Source of the DNA: Aulostomus chinensis
Lineage: Eukaryota; Chordata; Actinopteri; Syngnathiformes; Aulostomidae
Reading direction: 5' to 3'
DNA length: 64,000 nucleotides
Assembly: GCA_037954235.1 (NCBI GenBank)
Contig: JBBMOA010000012.1
Coordinates: forward strand, 14,191,144 to 14,255,143
Numbering within the stretch: position 1 is the first letter of the stretch; every line of letters begins with the position of its first letter. The notes under the pieces are model-generated. The model did no database searches and was not told the DNA's origin. It was given only the letters and a program-made list of their open reading frames with translations. This document shows positions 48,217-61,857 of this stretch, piece after piece. The translations under genes and the position numbers were made by a program.

Positions 48217-50955
48217 AGTTATGAAGTGGCCCTTGGGGTGTCACATAATCTGTCCTTCAAGGTATCTTGCTTGTTTATTGCGTCCGCTGATGTAAAAGTG
48301 AAGATAAACTCATAAAATACCAGACAGATGGACAGAGAAATATAAAGTTTGGATAGACTCAATTCTGGAACTTCAAAGACCTTTTTTCTGCCACCAGTTT
48401 TAATGAAGCTTTCTCAAAGGGGAACAAGCAGTGAGACTCTCTTTATTAAAGCACTGCCACTAAGGGCCCCCTGTGGACCCACATAACAAAGTATGTCATT
48501 AAAAATTAACTTTGGGTGGAAGAGACGAACCACACAGGAGAGAGAGGGAGTGAGATCTGAGAGTGACCACCATGTGGCAGCAGCAAAGTTCTAGGCTCAT
48601 GGCGGACTGAAACCCAGGACATGCTTGTCATATGACCTCAATGACCCTGGATGGTCAAAACCAAATAACTATTCTCCTGCAGAAGAACCTAAAGAACAAC
48701 AGAACTGGAGTTGGACGCTAGCGCTAATCTTCCTTAGCAGCATGAGCAGTGCTTTACATTCAATCGGTGGCCTTTTTCCACCAAAAAATAGTTCCCCTTC
48801 GCTTCATTGATTCCTAGATTCCTAATAACTTTAGTTCTTCAAAATCTGTTAATAGAGGCTATTTAAGGGGTTTCTGCATTTTAATTTAAAAAAAAATATA
48901 GGGCTGAACAGACTTTCCTGGAAGTTTACTCTTAAGTCATCTAACTTATCTCTTATGTGATCGCCAATGTTGTTTTTTTCTGTTACAGAACAACTCAAAA
49001 AGTTGAGGATACACTCTGGTGGGACAAAAGTATTTGAGTTGAGGAATTGATTCGATTTTGAAACTGATTTGGATTTGATGGCATCATAACACACAGGGCA
49101 AAGGTATACGCCCTTGGCGTGATGTCTGGCCTTTTTCGTGCTGTTTTTCAGTCAGAAGGATCACACGATAAATATGAGGCAGATTTTCACCAAACAAGGC
49201 GGAGGAGGGCGTTGGGGGGTGGGGCGGCATGAGCCAAGGAAGAACCCGTCACTCACCTGCTTCAACAGTTCTGAATTTAGCCTCTCTGTCCGTTGAGAAA
49301 ACTTTGGAAGACAGAGCTCTTTCATCATGCAGTAACAGACGGTACAGTTAAAGCGTATTTATAGTTGATGCTTTTAAATTTGTAATGTTTTTAATAAACC
49401 AGGCTTATATAATTAGAATCCGGCACCAAGGACAGTTTCCTTCAGTTAGATAGTCATAGCCAGAAGTCAATTAAAAGCCAGGTCTGGTGTAGTATCCCGC
49501 CCCAGAAATAAGGTCGGAGCTAAGATCGAGTAACGGAGGTGGGTTTTTTTCTTTAGTATTTTGTGTTTTTTCTTGAATATACTTTTTTTCCCCCTTTCAT
49601 ATGCTTGTCTTTGTCAGCTCTCACACAATAATTATCATGCAGACATGCTGATACGAGGCCATAAAGTAACATATGGCAGTGATTTTATTTTTAAAAACCA
49701 GCATTAAAACTGTTAATTGCTCTACGCAGAGGTGTTTGTGTTGATTTCATTCCTCATTACCTTCTTTTCTCACGTTCGGCAAAATCAATCCGTTACGTCG
49801 AACCACTCAGTCCTTTGCTGTGACAGGAACGAACAAAAAAAACCCAACAACATATACTGTTCATAATTAAGACTGAAGAAGTAAACCTGGTTATATGTTT
49901 TATTTCTAACTGTCACGTTGTCTCGTGCTCTGCCTTCCACCGGCAACAACCCTCAGCGAAAGATGTTATTGCACCCGTATTGTAAAGGGTTAGAAATTAC
50001 TTGAACATGGAGGACAGATCATGAGGCTCACGGAATGATTAGGCTATTCATGTCAAGCGACTAAAATACAACCTTTCTCCTCTTTGTAGCTCTTTCAATC
50101 AGTCCCGACTCAGTTTTTTCATCCTCGGACTAACCCACTCCAACTCTCCACACGACCTGCTTATGAATACTAAGCACTTTCCCAAAAATTGATTGAACGT
50201 TTCAGCTGCATTTTTTGACAGTAACGAATTTTCTGCTTGTTAGAGACATTTGTATAAGACCAAGAAGTTCCAGCTATGTATTAAAAGTTTGATTTACTTT
50301 TGCTTCCATAGTACTAAAATAGGCAACAGGCGTGCAGATTCATTTAAAAAAAAAAGTGGTTAGAATAAACTGTTTTTATGACAAAGAAACAATTTGGCAA
50401 GATAAAAATGTTTTGATTTCAATAACTGGAATTGCTTCGGGGTTATTTTCTCTGACGTGTAAAATAGATTACTTAATTCAAAGAATTTATCCACCAACCC
50501 ATCCTGTTAATTAATGTTAGGTTGGTTAGACTTAATTATTCTTTTAAGATTCAAAGAAAATGAACAGTTTAATAACCTTATCTGGTTTGCCTAACTTAAG
50601 AAGACTCATAAGACTTACTTTATAATGCAAGAACTGGAATTACTAAAAAAGCAAAGTTATTCTACGTGAGGAGTCTGAGGATCAGTGTATACACAATTTT
50701 AAGATATTTTGAAAGAAGCTCGGAGTAGAAGATCAAAATAGAAAAATACTGCTTGAAAATTCACAAAATATTTGGCACAATACAGTTATCAAAGTCACTC
50801 AGTAAAGCTACTGTTATGTTTGACGCTTACCCGCCAAAGCTCTTTCATTTTTGTGGCATGAAGACAAGACTTTCAACTCCAGGTGTCCCGCCTCAGGCAG
50901 TAACATGCCCTCCTGCGGCTCGCTGACTCTGGGTTCAAGGATATCTTCAACAATA

Positions 50956-51719
50956 CACCCTACTCAAAATAATAAAGGGAACACATGAACCACAGATCCC
51001 ACGTCTCAATGAATGAAAAATCCCAGTTGAAAATCTTTATTGATTAACCTACGTAGTGAAAATTGTTGAGAGCGAAATCATGTAAGAACGATCACTGGAA
51101 AGCAAAATCATGAACCCGTTGAGGACTGGGTTCAGGACCGTCCTGAGATCACAGGCAGATCCGACTTCTGTGAAGTTCCTCAAGACTCAGCTCATCATGT
51201 GGCTCGGTAGTGCGCGCGGCCTCCATGTACCTGTGTGCGCTCCCTTCAGCTTCTGGACATGCTCCTGATGAGGCTCCTGGGTGTTTATTTTCCAGCCCTG
51301 GATCAGGGTGAGGTGTGACGCGACAGCAGTGGATCCAATGATACACGGTGTCCCAGAGGTGCTCGATTGGATTCAGGTCTGGGGAACGGCGGGCCAGTCA
51401 ATAGCATCAATGCCTTATTCATCCAGGAACTGATGACACACTCCAGCCACATGAAGCCAGGCATTGTCATGCCCTAGAAGGAGCCTAGGGCCCCCTGCAC
51501 TAGCATGTGGTCTGACAATGTGTCTGAGAACCTCATCCTGGTACCCGACAGCAGTCAGGGTACCTCATGTCTGTGTGACTCTCCAAGGATATGCCTCCCC
51601 AGACCTTTACCAACCTCACCAGACTGGCCATGCTGCAGGATGTTGCAAGCAGAACAACGTTCTCCACAGTGTCTCTAGAGTCTCTCACGCCTGTCACATG
51701 TGCTCATAGTGAACCTGCT
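50956..51719 (-). pseudogene. Broken Tc1-like transposon, C-terminal transposase part
   Basis: The left end at 50956 (after TA) contains TACTCAAAATAATAAAGGG, a known terminal sequence type of a Tc1-like family in fish. On the minus strand the transposase can be followed from about 51719 to 51150: HDNAWLHVAGVC includes the second catalytic Asp (DNAxPH motif, Pro replaced by Leu) and, further on, DWPA and then DLNPIE-type sequence with the catalytic Glu region. A TAA stop follows FLDE (about 51418), and one base is missing in the DWPA-SPDLNP motif (near 51391), shifting the frame. The N-terminal half and right inverted repeat are absent. Inactive fossil. Confidence 0.85.
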
Positions 51720-51758
51720 TTGGTTCTCTAGTAAATGCCAGCCAGGCAGGTGGTGCTT

Positions 51759-51938
51759 AGCTGGTCTAAGCCAGCGTTTAGTTTGTTTTAGCCAACGTTT
51801 AGTTTGTTTTAGCCAGTGTTTAGATTTTCCAACCCATTGTTTAATGTGTGTTAGGCAGAGTTTAGCTTTTCCCCACAGGCGTTAAGCTTGTCCTAGCTAG
51901 CGTTTAGCATGTGGTAGCCAGTGGATAGCTTGTGCTTA
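51759..51938. repeat. 21-bp degenerate minisatellite
   Basis: About nine units of exactly 21 bases, such as AGTTTGTTTTAGCCAACGTTT, become more diverged to the right. Because 21 is divisible by three, one frame reads as a seven-residue repeat (SQRLVCF), which is not evidence of a protein. Confidence 0.85.
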
Positions 51939-52472
51939 CTGATAAGTAATTGCAAGGCTAGGTGGCGTGTTCATGCTATCAAGGCTGGGGGATGTACTCT
52001 TCTGATGCTCAGAAGCTCAATTTGAATGAAAGTTGTGTTTTCAAGCAGCAATAAACCAAGCTAGGGACTCTACCTTCAAATAAGTGTGACTTCTGTAAAC
52101 AGAGCTACAACTGCAGGGTTTCTATGTGTCTATTCTTGCTTGTCAACATCACCTACTGTACTATTCAGGAAAGCAGCAATGCTATATGATGGTAGAACCA
52201 CCTGTATTTTCTGCCTGACTTCTACCAGTCCATCATATCTCCAGCTAATGTAAATTGATGTCAGCCAGTTAAAGAAATCAGTCAATACCTCAAATAAAAC
52301 TGATATGGCAATTCTTAGGACTAAAAACAGGGTCCATGTACACCACCAGGCGATCCCAATCGATGCTGAATTTTGGACACATCTGTATATATACACTGAG
52401 ACAGGCTGAAGACCCCCATGTCTTTTCTAACAAATCAAAGTCAGTCATGGCCTCTTATTCTCTCATTTCAGA

Positions 52473-52685
52473 CAGACCACTGATGTCCACGGAGCCACTC
52501 TGCAGGATGGGGCCGTGCAGAGGTAAAGGATGATTATATTCTGCTTGCTCTCTCTGCTGTCATCTTCTAACATTTCTCTTCCACACAATGACCATGAGGA
52601 GTACGGCAGGAACACCCGTCACCCTAATGTCTCTGTGCCTTATCAGGAAGAGCTCATAAAGATTCACTCTCGTCCCTCCAAGTAG
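52473..52685 (+). other. Two exon-like segments, gene not recognised
   Basis: Segment A (52473-52523, 51 bp) follows a good acceptor (cttattctctcatttcag) and ends at a donor-like GAG|GTAAAG; one frame reads QTTDVHGATLQDGAVQ. Segment B opens at about 52587-52685 and reads EEYGRNTRHPNVSVPYQEEL then IKIHSRPSK and stop, with GC-rich third positions typical of vertebrate coding sequence; a CTAAC branch-like site lies at 52567-52571. The A and B frames shown cannot be joined directly in phase through the only nearby AG (52598), so this is at most two fragments of an unknown gene or chance. Confidence 0.22.
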
Positions 52686-53691
52686 GCCAATCGCTGTGTC
52701 AGCCGCACGAAGGGAAAGGTAACATACGCGCACTGTGTGGCCGCATCAGCAAAAATGATCAAATCAGTTCGTTAATGTTTCACCTCCAACAAACTTTAAC
52801 TACGGCGTCCGAGAATAGCACAGTTTCCACACTGGATTACACGCCTGTTCATTAAGATTATATTCAATTTGATATGGATTCTTTAAATTCCTCTTTCCTT
52901 AAATGCCATTTGAACTTTTGAAAGATTGAATCGAGTGAAAAACGGTACGATTTGAGCACAACCATTTAACCCCTCGCCAATTTAGAAGCTTTTCAACACA
53001 ACAGTTCTCTTGATATTACCGATGGTGTGTACTAATGGGTTTCTGCTCTATGGCTCTTTGGACTTTGACAGATACAAATACAAACAGAGACAAATACGCG
53101 ATGTGGACGGAAAGAGAAAGAGGCAATTTGGATCCTCATTAAATTTTCAGAAGTCCTGATGGTCCTCTGAAAATTAAACCAACTGTTCCAAAGCAACCTT
53201 AATTTTATGCAACAGTAACTGCAAATTAGTTCCACAAAAAAAAATTTTAATCACACTCTGTGGAGTTAATTTGCTGTGTGGTAATTTTCCATGCTCCCTC
53301 TTACATCACTCTCAGTCATGAACCATGATGACTTGTATGATCGCTACTCACCTCCGTCCTGCCCATCATTCCAATCTCTCTGCCAATATGCCATAATGAT
53401 ATATCTAATAGACCTCAGACACATGAGGAATTACATTTATGCAGTTATCAAGTAGGAATTCTCTCTTACTTTACTTTTAGTCAGTATTACTTCGGAGGAT
53501 CTGATTACAAAGAGGGGGTTGTGCTTTTATTTATTTGTTTTACGTTCATCCCGTTACTTTTAAACTAGAAATTCTAAATGTGCCTCAAACTGAACTGAAC
53601 AACATTGTTCACCAAGTATTTTTATTTTGGTCAGTCAAATGTTTGCAAGTTAAAATTATGAACATTATTCATCACTTTAATTTCCCTTTCC

Positions 53692-54058
53692 TCAACCACA
53701 TGGACCAGCACTGACTGGAGGACCCCTTGGCGTTCCCGGGGCAGTGTGGAGATGTGGTCCCTCTAACTGATCCTGGGTCTGCCTAAACTTTGCCTTTAAA
53801 AGTTTTAGAAGTGTGGAATTTGTAGGCTGATCCACTGAGGTAGTTTTTCTGTTATTTTCAATGTCAGTCTTGCCGTCAGAGGTCACCTCCTTTAGACCAT
53901 TTATAATATGATCCACCACAACAGCTCGAAACTCTTCTTTTACAGAGACACAAGGATGTTTAGTTTTAATTGATGCTCTTTGAGAGGTATAATAACATAA
54001 CCTTGTGTTGTCTAGGGGTTTGTTCATCTTGAATTTTGATGACCCTTTAATGGCTCGC
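53692..54058 (-). other. Unrecognised open frame preceded by an acceptor-like site
   Basis: A minus-strand frame of about 122 codons after a 'gaatttcag' acceptor-like site, with ordinary amino-acid composition (EEFRAVVVDHIINGLKEV, LLKLLKAKFRQTQDQ). It may be a terminal exon, a worn helix-turn-helix transposase fragment, or chance. No family match that I trust. Confidence 0.2.
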
Positions 54059-54084
54059 TTCAAGCTGAAATTCACTTTTTGCAA

Positions 54085-56497
54085 AGGACTTTATTTCAAA
54101 GAACAAATTATGAATTAATATAAAAACAAAAACTACAATATCAGTTTGAGATGCTCAGTTTTGGAAGCTCGCTGCTATCATAAGGCTGTTGTAGCTGCAA
54201 TGGAAAAGCCCTTGAAAGGCACATGCATATCATTTTAAAGAACCTGGATCTTTTTTTTGGGGGTACTTATTTAATGGCTTTATTGCATTCCAAGCAGGTG
54301 ATTACATTAGAGTAGCACACTTGTACGCCACGGCTAAAGTAATTTAAATAAATACAACATTTTTAATGGAATTTGGAATTCCCCTGGAGTGACTCCAGTA
54401 GCAGGAAAAAAGTGTAAAACTGTCTTTCTTCATATTTCCATAGAAGCTTTACAACACCAGGATCATCTCTCACACGCAGAGGGATGTTTTTTCATTGAAC
54501 AGAATACAGCCTGACAGCTGTCAGTCATCAAGCCACCAATGTTCTGCTTTCTGATGATAATAGATTCCATTTTGTCATCAAATCAAATCAGCGCTCGTGG
54601 CATTATTTGCAAATCGGTCTCTCAAAATAAGGTCTTTTTCGTGCCGAAGTGAAGGCAAACATACATGATTGATTCTGTGACAATAACCAGACTGTAATAT
54701 CTTCAAGTCGATTCGAAGTCAACGTTACATCTACATGAACGAGTACCTGAGTGGAATCGTACACTTTTAATGCCATTTTTAAACCAATTGAAGAGTTGAT
54801 TGCAGGGTGTTATGGGTGGGGCCATTTCATAGTCCACCACCCGAAATGAATATGTATTTAATCATTCCAGTTCAGAGTAGAGAGGAAAAGAATGTTGGAT
54901 ATGGTAATTGGCTTTCAAGAGCAGAACACTGGTACATGAAGTTCACAAGGGCTTATGTTGCCATCTCATCTACTGACAGTCAGAACCTCGAGTTACTTCA
55001 GAGTGCAAAACTATGCTCCCAAACACTTTTAGTAGAAGTTTGGCTCCATTGAGCCAGTGTGCCCTGTGTATCTGTCACATGGGCACCAGTTTCAAGCCTG
55101 TCCATAAAAAAACATAAGGTCCAACAGAACAATAAAAAGCCTCATGGGAAATATGCCAGATCTCAAAGTTGGCTCTTAAACAAGATATTGCACTTCCTCT
55201 TAGAAGCAGCACATATGTTCCCTGGGGCAGGATGAACGGCTCCGCCTGGGAGAAGGGAAGAGGAAAGATGAGTGTCTCCATCTGTCTGTGGATCTGGGGG
55301 GCTCACAGACCGTTACATCTCCCCCTGCATAAGAAGACACTGGGTAGATCTCCCCAAAGACAGACTTTGTCTCTCAAGCTTCCTGGCCTTGTGCTCTATA
55401 GCTGCCATATAGCAGCCAACGCGTGCCAGTGATGGATGGACGACAAATCACCATATGGGCACAGAAATCTCACACGGCTTCAACATTGGTTACTTTTTTT
55501 TTTAGAGCTTCCAATACCTTCAACTTTGGAGGAAGTGATATAATGCGCAAATATTTCTGTCATTATTTGCTTTACTTTATGACTTTTTGAGTGAAACATA
55601 TTAGCGGAATGACTACGTGTCCTAGTTTATGCATTTAATGTGCGGACTGTATATTAGCGTGTGAATGTGCAAGTGTGAACTGAGGGGAGCAGCCATCTCC
55701 CTGGCAGACAGGGGCCATCTGGCTGAGGGGTTTGGAGACAGACTCTCTGTCTGTTGAGCTCTATAACCCTTATCTCCTCGTGTCATGTCTCATATGCCCC
55801 GACACTCTCTCAGGTCTCCTGGAAGACATGTCTGGCAAGAATGGGACTAAAAGAGAAACTGAGCAGACATCAACCACGATTCTACTGGCGAGGATCCAAA
55901 TAAACAAGTTATGACCCAACTAGAAATTTTGAATTCTCAAATTGTTTGGAGAATATTACGTTCAGTGTGCTGGTTACATTTTCAGTGGGAAGTTTTGAAA
56001 TTGTTCCCAGAATGTTCTTCCTAAAGGCAGGATAGGATTCTTTAAAAAAATCTTAATTAACAGAAATATTATCTGAAATGATGTAACCTCCTTAAAAAGT
56101 TCTTTAAATACATTTAAACGATCCCTTCGACCTAGAATATGTGGCTAATGTTAGTCAATGTTGTGGGAACACTTCCTTCTAGCTGTGAAAACTGGTTCAT
56201 TCTGCACGCGGAAATAGCTCATAAATGCCTTCTCTTCTGAATCAGTAAGTCAGGGCAGATCTGCATCAAATGAAAAACATTCATTTTCGTACTAGAAATC
56301 AACAGTGTGTGAGAAAACATTTCAGAGCAACTTTCAAATTGTGCCAGGTGTTTTGTAATATTCCGTCTTTATCGATTCTCTCTCTCATAATCAAGTTTGC
56401 CGCATGTATTATTTGCGTTAAACTAACTATTGTGGTAACTTTATAGCGTTCTGGCCTCCAAAAAGAGATATTTATCCAAAAAGTGTATTTTCATAGA
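54085..56497. other. Gene-free stretch
   Basis: AT-rich sequence with only short unremarkable frames. Nothing supportable was seen. Confidence 0.55.
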
Positions 56498-57028
56498 CAG
56501 TGGTCCCTCGCTATAACGCGGTTCACCTATCGCGGTTCACCTATCGCGGATTTTTTTAGTGTAATTTTGCATGCTTTTTTTTTTACAGCGTACAGTATGA
56601 ACGCGCATTGTGTTCGGCATCCTGATTGGCTAAGGGAGAGCCGCACATGTGTTCTGCGTCCTGATAAGCGAAGGGAGTACAGAATGTGTTCGGCTAGCCA
56701 GATTTACATAAATGTTCAATCGCTAGCAGTGTGACTTTGAAGTGCTGTATGTTTGCAAGTTCTCTACTTAAAACTTAAAAGCTTAAAACTTGGTTTCTGG
56801 TAGAAAACTTGCACCAAGGCCTTCAGAGGAAAAAGACGTTAATAAGAGAGAACTGTGAGAAAATGTTAATGCCTGTCTGAGAAAAGTGTATAAAAGTGTG
56901 TGGTTAGGGGTTTTACGGCCTTAAAACATGTATAATAATTGTGAAAAATAAAGCTGATTGCTTCGCGGATTTCGTCTATTGCGGGTTATTTTTAGAACGT
57001 ATCCCCCGCGATAAACGAGGGACCACTG
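56498..57028. mobile_element. Tigger/pogo-like non-autonomous transposon (MITE)
   Basis: 531 bp. It starts CAGTGGTCCCTCGCTATAAC and ends with the inverse CGAGGGACCACTG, followed by TA (the expected target dinucleotide; the left flank reads TAGA, slightly altered). Subterminal GCGGTTCACCTATCGCGG motifs are direct repeats at the left. No transposase frame survives. The CAGTGGTCCCTCG terminus is typical of Tigger-type Tc1/mariner elements of many vertebrates. Confidence 0.88.
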
Positions 57029-57074
57029 TATATTTATATTCAATTATTTACCCTCTTACATCTTGTCATGCAGA

Positions 57075-57490
57075 AATTTCTAGCCACGTATATTTAGCAT
57101 GAAGCTAAATGAACAGCAGCAAATCTGTCATATGCAGCCATATGCTAATTGTTCATGGCAGCCCAGACTGTGACAATGGGAGCCCTCACACTCATCCACG
57201 CTTCTTCTCAATAGCGTTGAAACTGAAATGATCTAATTAGTTTTACCGCAAATTAGAGCCTTTGTGGCTCACTGCGCGAGAGGCTGGAATGAGGAGATGT
57301 TGATTACACTGCACGATGGGCTTGAAAGATTGTAAACTGTCATTTTTTTTGGACAGTTTTGCAATTAGCTTTACGCTAAAAATAGTAGCTGGCTCTTTCT
57401 GCATTCTGGAGCCACAAAGAAGTGATGCAGGAGGGACAGATGTATTTGGGAGCTCAAGACACCTATTTGTGTGTACTTGAGCTGCAAAAT
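57075..57490. mobile_element. Unclassified interspersed repeat, copy 2
   Basis: Shares with the copy at 22465-22920 'atatttagc.tgaagcta', 'tagctggctctttc.gcattctgga', 'aagtgatgcaggaggga' and 'agctcaagacacctatttgt'. The foldback core of copy 1 is absent or replaced here. Confidence 0.6.
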
Positions 57491-60400
57491 CCACTTTTGG
57501 GTAAAGTACTGCTTTAAAGATTAGCCCCCCCTTCTCCTCTAGAATCTGAAACCTAAAGATTGTATTTTTTTTTTTTTTTGCTCTATGTTTAATCAGTCCA
57601 CCTTATAACAGAGCTGTGATTTTTAAAAGGTCAAGCTCAAACCCACTCCTCCCCAACATCGCCCCCTCCACCCTGCAGCCCCTCACATTCCTACATACAG
57701 GACCCTTCCTTACTCATACACACATTCTCACCCTGTCTGATCTTTGTCTCTCTTCCTCTCACCTTTTTGTGTTAAAGGAGCAAAAATCCCCCCCTGGGGC
57801 AAACCCACACACCATATCTCCCACCAATGAGTAAGGCTGCAGTAGAATTCCTGCTATTTGTGCATAAATGTGAACGTGCTCATGCGTAAGCCCACCTGTG
57901 TGAACCCATGGATGAAAATAACTGTGCTAGACACTGTACTGTATACAGCTCCAAGGAGATGAGCTGGGCACATTATGTTCTGTCTTTCTATTCCAAACAT
58001 TTTCCGTGCTGAAAAGGTGATTGAGTCAGGTTTACACATTTAAACATACAGTGAGAATGAAAGGGGAGCTGGGATGAGGGACAGACGCGAGAAATTAGAG
58101 TGGATACTTGACGACTCAGGAAATAATAGGGTTGTCATCTCCTTCCTTTCGAATTACACATCCAATCTGAGCAGCATGTTGGATCTGATCCCTCAGCCCT
58201 TGCTGCGACAGAACTCATAAACCTCAGGCATCGCTGTACTTGTGATTTGGACAACGTTAGACTGGGACATTGTGCTGAGTGCATTAGCATCACAGGCACA
58301 CAGTTATTAATAACTCTCCTGCATGGTTGAATGTAGTTGTACCAACAATAAATGTATCTAACAGAGAAGAAAACCACTGAGTCCACTTATGCAGGATTTC
58401 CTCGCTGTGGATGAGTACGTCCTCAGTATCAAAGCATTGTCCACTAAAGCGAGGTTGTGCAATGACAGACTGTTTTTGATTCTTGTCTCATCATTGACAA
58501 AGTCGTTCAGCAAGCCTAATTTCCCTCATCATCTGTCATATGGTAGAGGGGGCTGTTGCACATCATACGATAGATTAATTCAATTTTAGGTTTAAAAACA
58601 AGTGAAGAAGAAGCTCCAGGAATTGGAAGACGCGGCAGACGGATCGATGTGGTGGTTCTCCAGGGGGCCTGAGGATCTGCACCAGGCCCACTTAGGAGCA
58701 CTCTAATTGGATGGATAAATGCGCTGGTTGCCCAGAGCTTCTCTGCAGCACAACCAGGTTGACTGTTACTTTTACTTTGTTTACGAATGAACCAACCGTA
58801 CAGAATGAGAAAAAACTTTAATTATTGGAGAGTAAATGATGGCGACTTCCATCTAATGAATAATATAGTGACGCTCTCGCTCGAGAGGCCCAGACATATT
58901 AATTTATTCATGTCACAAGTACATGCATACAAATGGTTTGTGAATATCTGCGTTATGTTGAAGTATGTACTTTAAAAAAAATGATCCTGTACAGTTCAGA
59001 AAATGTTTTGACTTCTCCACACTTTAAGAAGCAAGGTAGTTATGGACCCCCCTCTCATCTGGGAAGTCAAGGTAATCAATATTAACGCACTATTTCTTTT
59101 GTTTTATTTATTTAATTATGTACAATTTTTCTTACTGATTCTATTTGTGACCAAGAGATCAACTTATTTCATTTTTTAAAACTTAGAATATTAATTGTGG
59201 TGATAAGATTGATTATAACTGTTACTGTACCTCCAATGTAAAGCTGTTGTGGAGCATGGATGCCTTTTCGTCTCTGTTCTATCACGGTTAATTAATAATG
59301 GGTCCTTTGGGCAAACAACACTGTCGATACTGCATGTACTTGCTCCGATCGATGAACAAGTTATTTAGGGAACTGGCCGCCCCCTCCTCATACACTAACT
59401 GGTTTCAGGTCACACATTAAGTTTCACTTCAGTTTCAGAGCCAATAAAACTAATACACTGTCTCCTCTCTATATTTTTACTTTTAATAGCTCGTGGCTTA
59501 GCTGGTGGATACAGAAGCTCCCCTTCTCGTCTCCATAGCGATGAGCAGTCCATTAGCAAATTCCAATAAGCCCTCTGTAGCGTGACAGCATGTTCTCAAA
59601 CAAATTAGAGCCCTAAAGACAACAGCAATAATATTATTTTCAATTCTCCATCATGTGTTCATTACTCTTCATTTGGACTTGATAAGTGTGGCAATCAAGT
59701 GAAATCATATCCCTCTTTTAGGCCTCTTGCGAATTCCCCCTCATATCATCTCTGTAACACGTTCCTGCAAGCTACTGCATTGTAACAAAAAACTTGAGAT
59801 TAATTTTGTCTGATTAGTCGCTAAATATATCACCGAGCTCCTTCGTAGTCATTAACAGTGACAGCCAGTGCTGTAAAACGCAAACACAATCACAGACGAA
59901 ATACACAATCAAGACCTTTAAATAATAAAAGATAAACATCAGACGGCAGCTTTTGTTTGATTGTGCAAACATACCAAATCTCTTGTGCTCTCTGAGAGAT
60001 CTCAGATCTTGCGGGATAATTAGAAGGTGTGTGCTCAGGGCCTTGCTCCATTGCTTTAAATCACTGTAATTGCCCCTGATCTCCTCTTAAAACATCGCTA
60101 TTCATTCCCCCGTAATTACCGGCACATCTGCTGAAACACATGCGCCTCTGACATCATCGTGTAGTCTGCCTGGTCACTTACGCTGCTGTCTGATGGTGAC
60201 CTGCCAGCTGTGAGTGAAATAAGGCACTCGTATGATGTTAAAGACACTTTATTATGTCAGTATTACTTGCTATATAAATACTGAGCATTCGTCTTAGCCA
60301 ACTTGTGTCTCCCCGTCTGAACTAACCTTACCGAAAATCTGGATCTGTGTGCAAATTTGAGATTTTATTAAAATATGACAAACCATAAATTGGGATTGTC

Positions 60401-61857
60401 AGTGGACTGAGAACACCTTAGCTCTCAATGTGGTCAGTTTTAACAGGGGATGCTATACACAGTCACACCTGCGGGTCTCTGTGACTCGATGGGATGGTAG
60501 TAAAACTGACGTGAAATGAGAGATGCTTTTATGCAGAATTCATATCTTTTCTATCTTTCCTTTCCACAACTGGTGTTGTAACTCGCATTCCTGATTCCAG
60601 AATAATTTCGCTTTTAGTCTTTCCAAATTTTCTAGAGCCGAAGTTGAGTGATTTTCACAGCATTGCTTATGTTCATACGAACAATATTACTGGAACAAGA
60701 ACTATTTCAGTGGCTTTGATCGCAAAAGCAGGAGGACACACAAAGTACAAGGTGCAAACACTGACATCCTTAGTGGCCTGATCACAATGTGTCCTCATGG
60801 AAAGGAACACATCAAATCCTGTTCATTTCTTTACTAGTTGAGACATTATTCAGTCAGTGTCACACTTTGTTTGACCCTACAGGTTATTTCATAGTAAAAG
60901 GACGTAATTAACATCACTCTATGATGCAAACCAGACACACAATATTGAGCCTTGAATTCATTTTAGAGCTGATCTGCTGCCCTGCTATTGATTCAAATAT
61001 CAGGGATGTATAAGCTACGGTGCAGAACATCTGTCTTTTATCGTGGTCTCACCTTGACATTTAAATCCACTGTGCAAAGTCATTTTTTGACAAAGCAGAG
61101 TAGAGAGAGAAAATCATGCAGAAACAGCGAGGGGGCGAGCACGTGGGTCCAGGATAGCAGAAGTCATGACAGAACGCTGTGTGGATCACCGGATCTCTCT
61201 CCTTTACAGAGGGACTGCAGAACGAGGAATAAATGTCAGGGAAAAAAAGGATTTAAAGAACAGCAGGATGATTGGAGCGAACATATATGACACTGGGAGC
61301 TTGTGTTTTTTATGAGGAGACATTTTTATTCTATTTTTCCACTGACTCAAACTGAGTTTGAGGCTTCATCGCTGATGCAACACATTTAATTTGAGACCTG
61401 CATAAAGCCACAAATAGCTGTGATTAATATTATCAGTCCTGAAAGGAAATAAAATAAATTCATATTGTCTGACTAACTGTGATGCGTAGTAGAGATGGGG
61501 TAATTAAAGGTCTTCATTGGAGGAAGGAAAAAGGCTAACAGGGGAAAGAGGAATGGCAGGGTGGCCACGGGGGGGGGGGGGGTGGGGGTAAGAGATGGAC
61601 TTGAGAGAGGCGGGTGTGGCCGAGTGAAAATCAATTCAACCGGGAAAACCTCAGGGAGGTGATGAGCACAGAAGATCCAGGACTCAGGAAGAAGCACTCA
61701 GCTTGGAGGGAAAACATTTTATTCTTCTAAATTCTGCACGCATAATTGAAATTCAAATGATTTAGCCAAGAAAATAAATGACTAACCACTGTTAGTGTGA
61801 TCACTATAAGCTACTTAGTGCTTTGTTTGAAATTGCTTTCTATGGTGTCCTTAAGTA
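57491..61857. other. Gene-free stretch, possible regulatory DNA
   Basis: No exon recognised. Poly(T) near 57565-57580 and a G run near 61570-61581. The segment 59480-60260 has a mixed, non-repetitive texture rich in ATTA-core and related sequences, which is common for conserved non-coding elements, but conservation cannot be judged from one sequence. Confidence 0.45.

Larger units (their letters stand above)
45801..50955. other. Gene-poor stretch
   Basis: No recognised exon. Contains a C run at about 45915-45928, (TTTA)n at 46631-46660, a compound TC/AC microsatellite at 48092-48213 and a perfect CRE palindrome TGACGTCA at 47846-47853 of unknown relevance. Confidence 0.55.
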
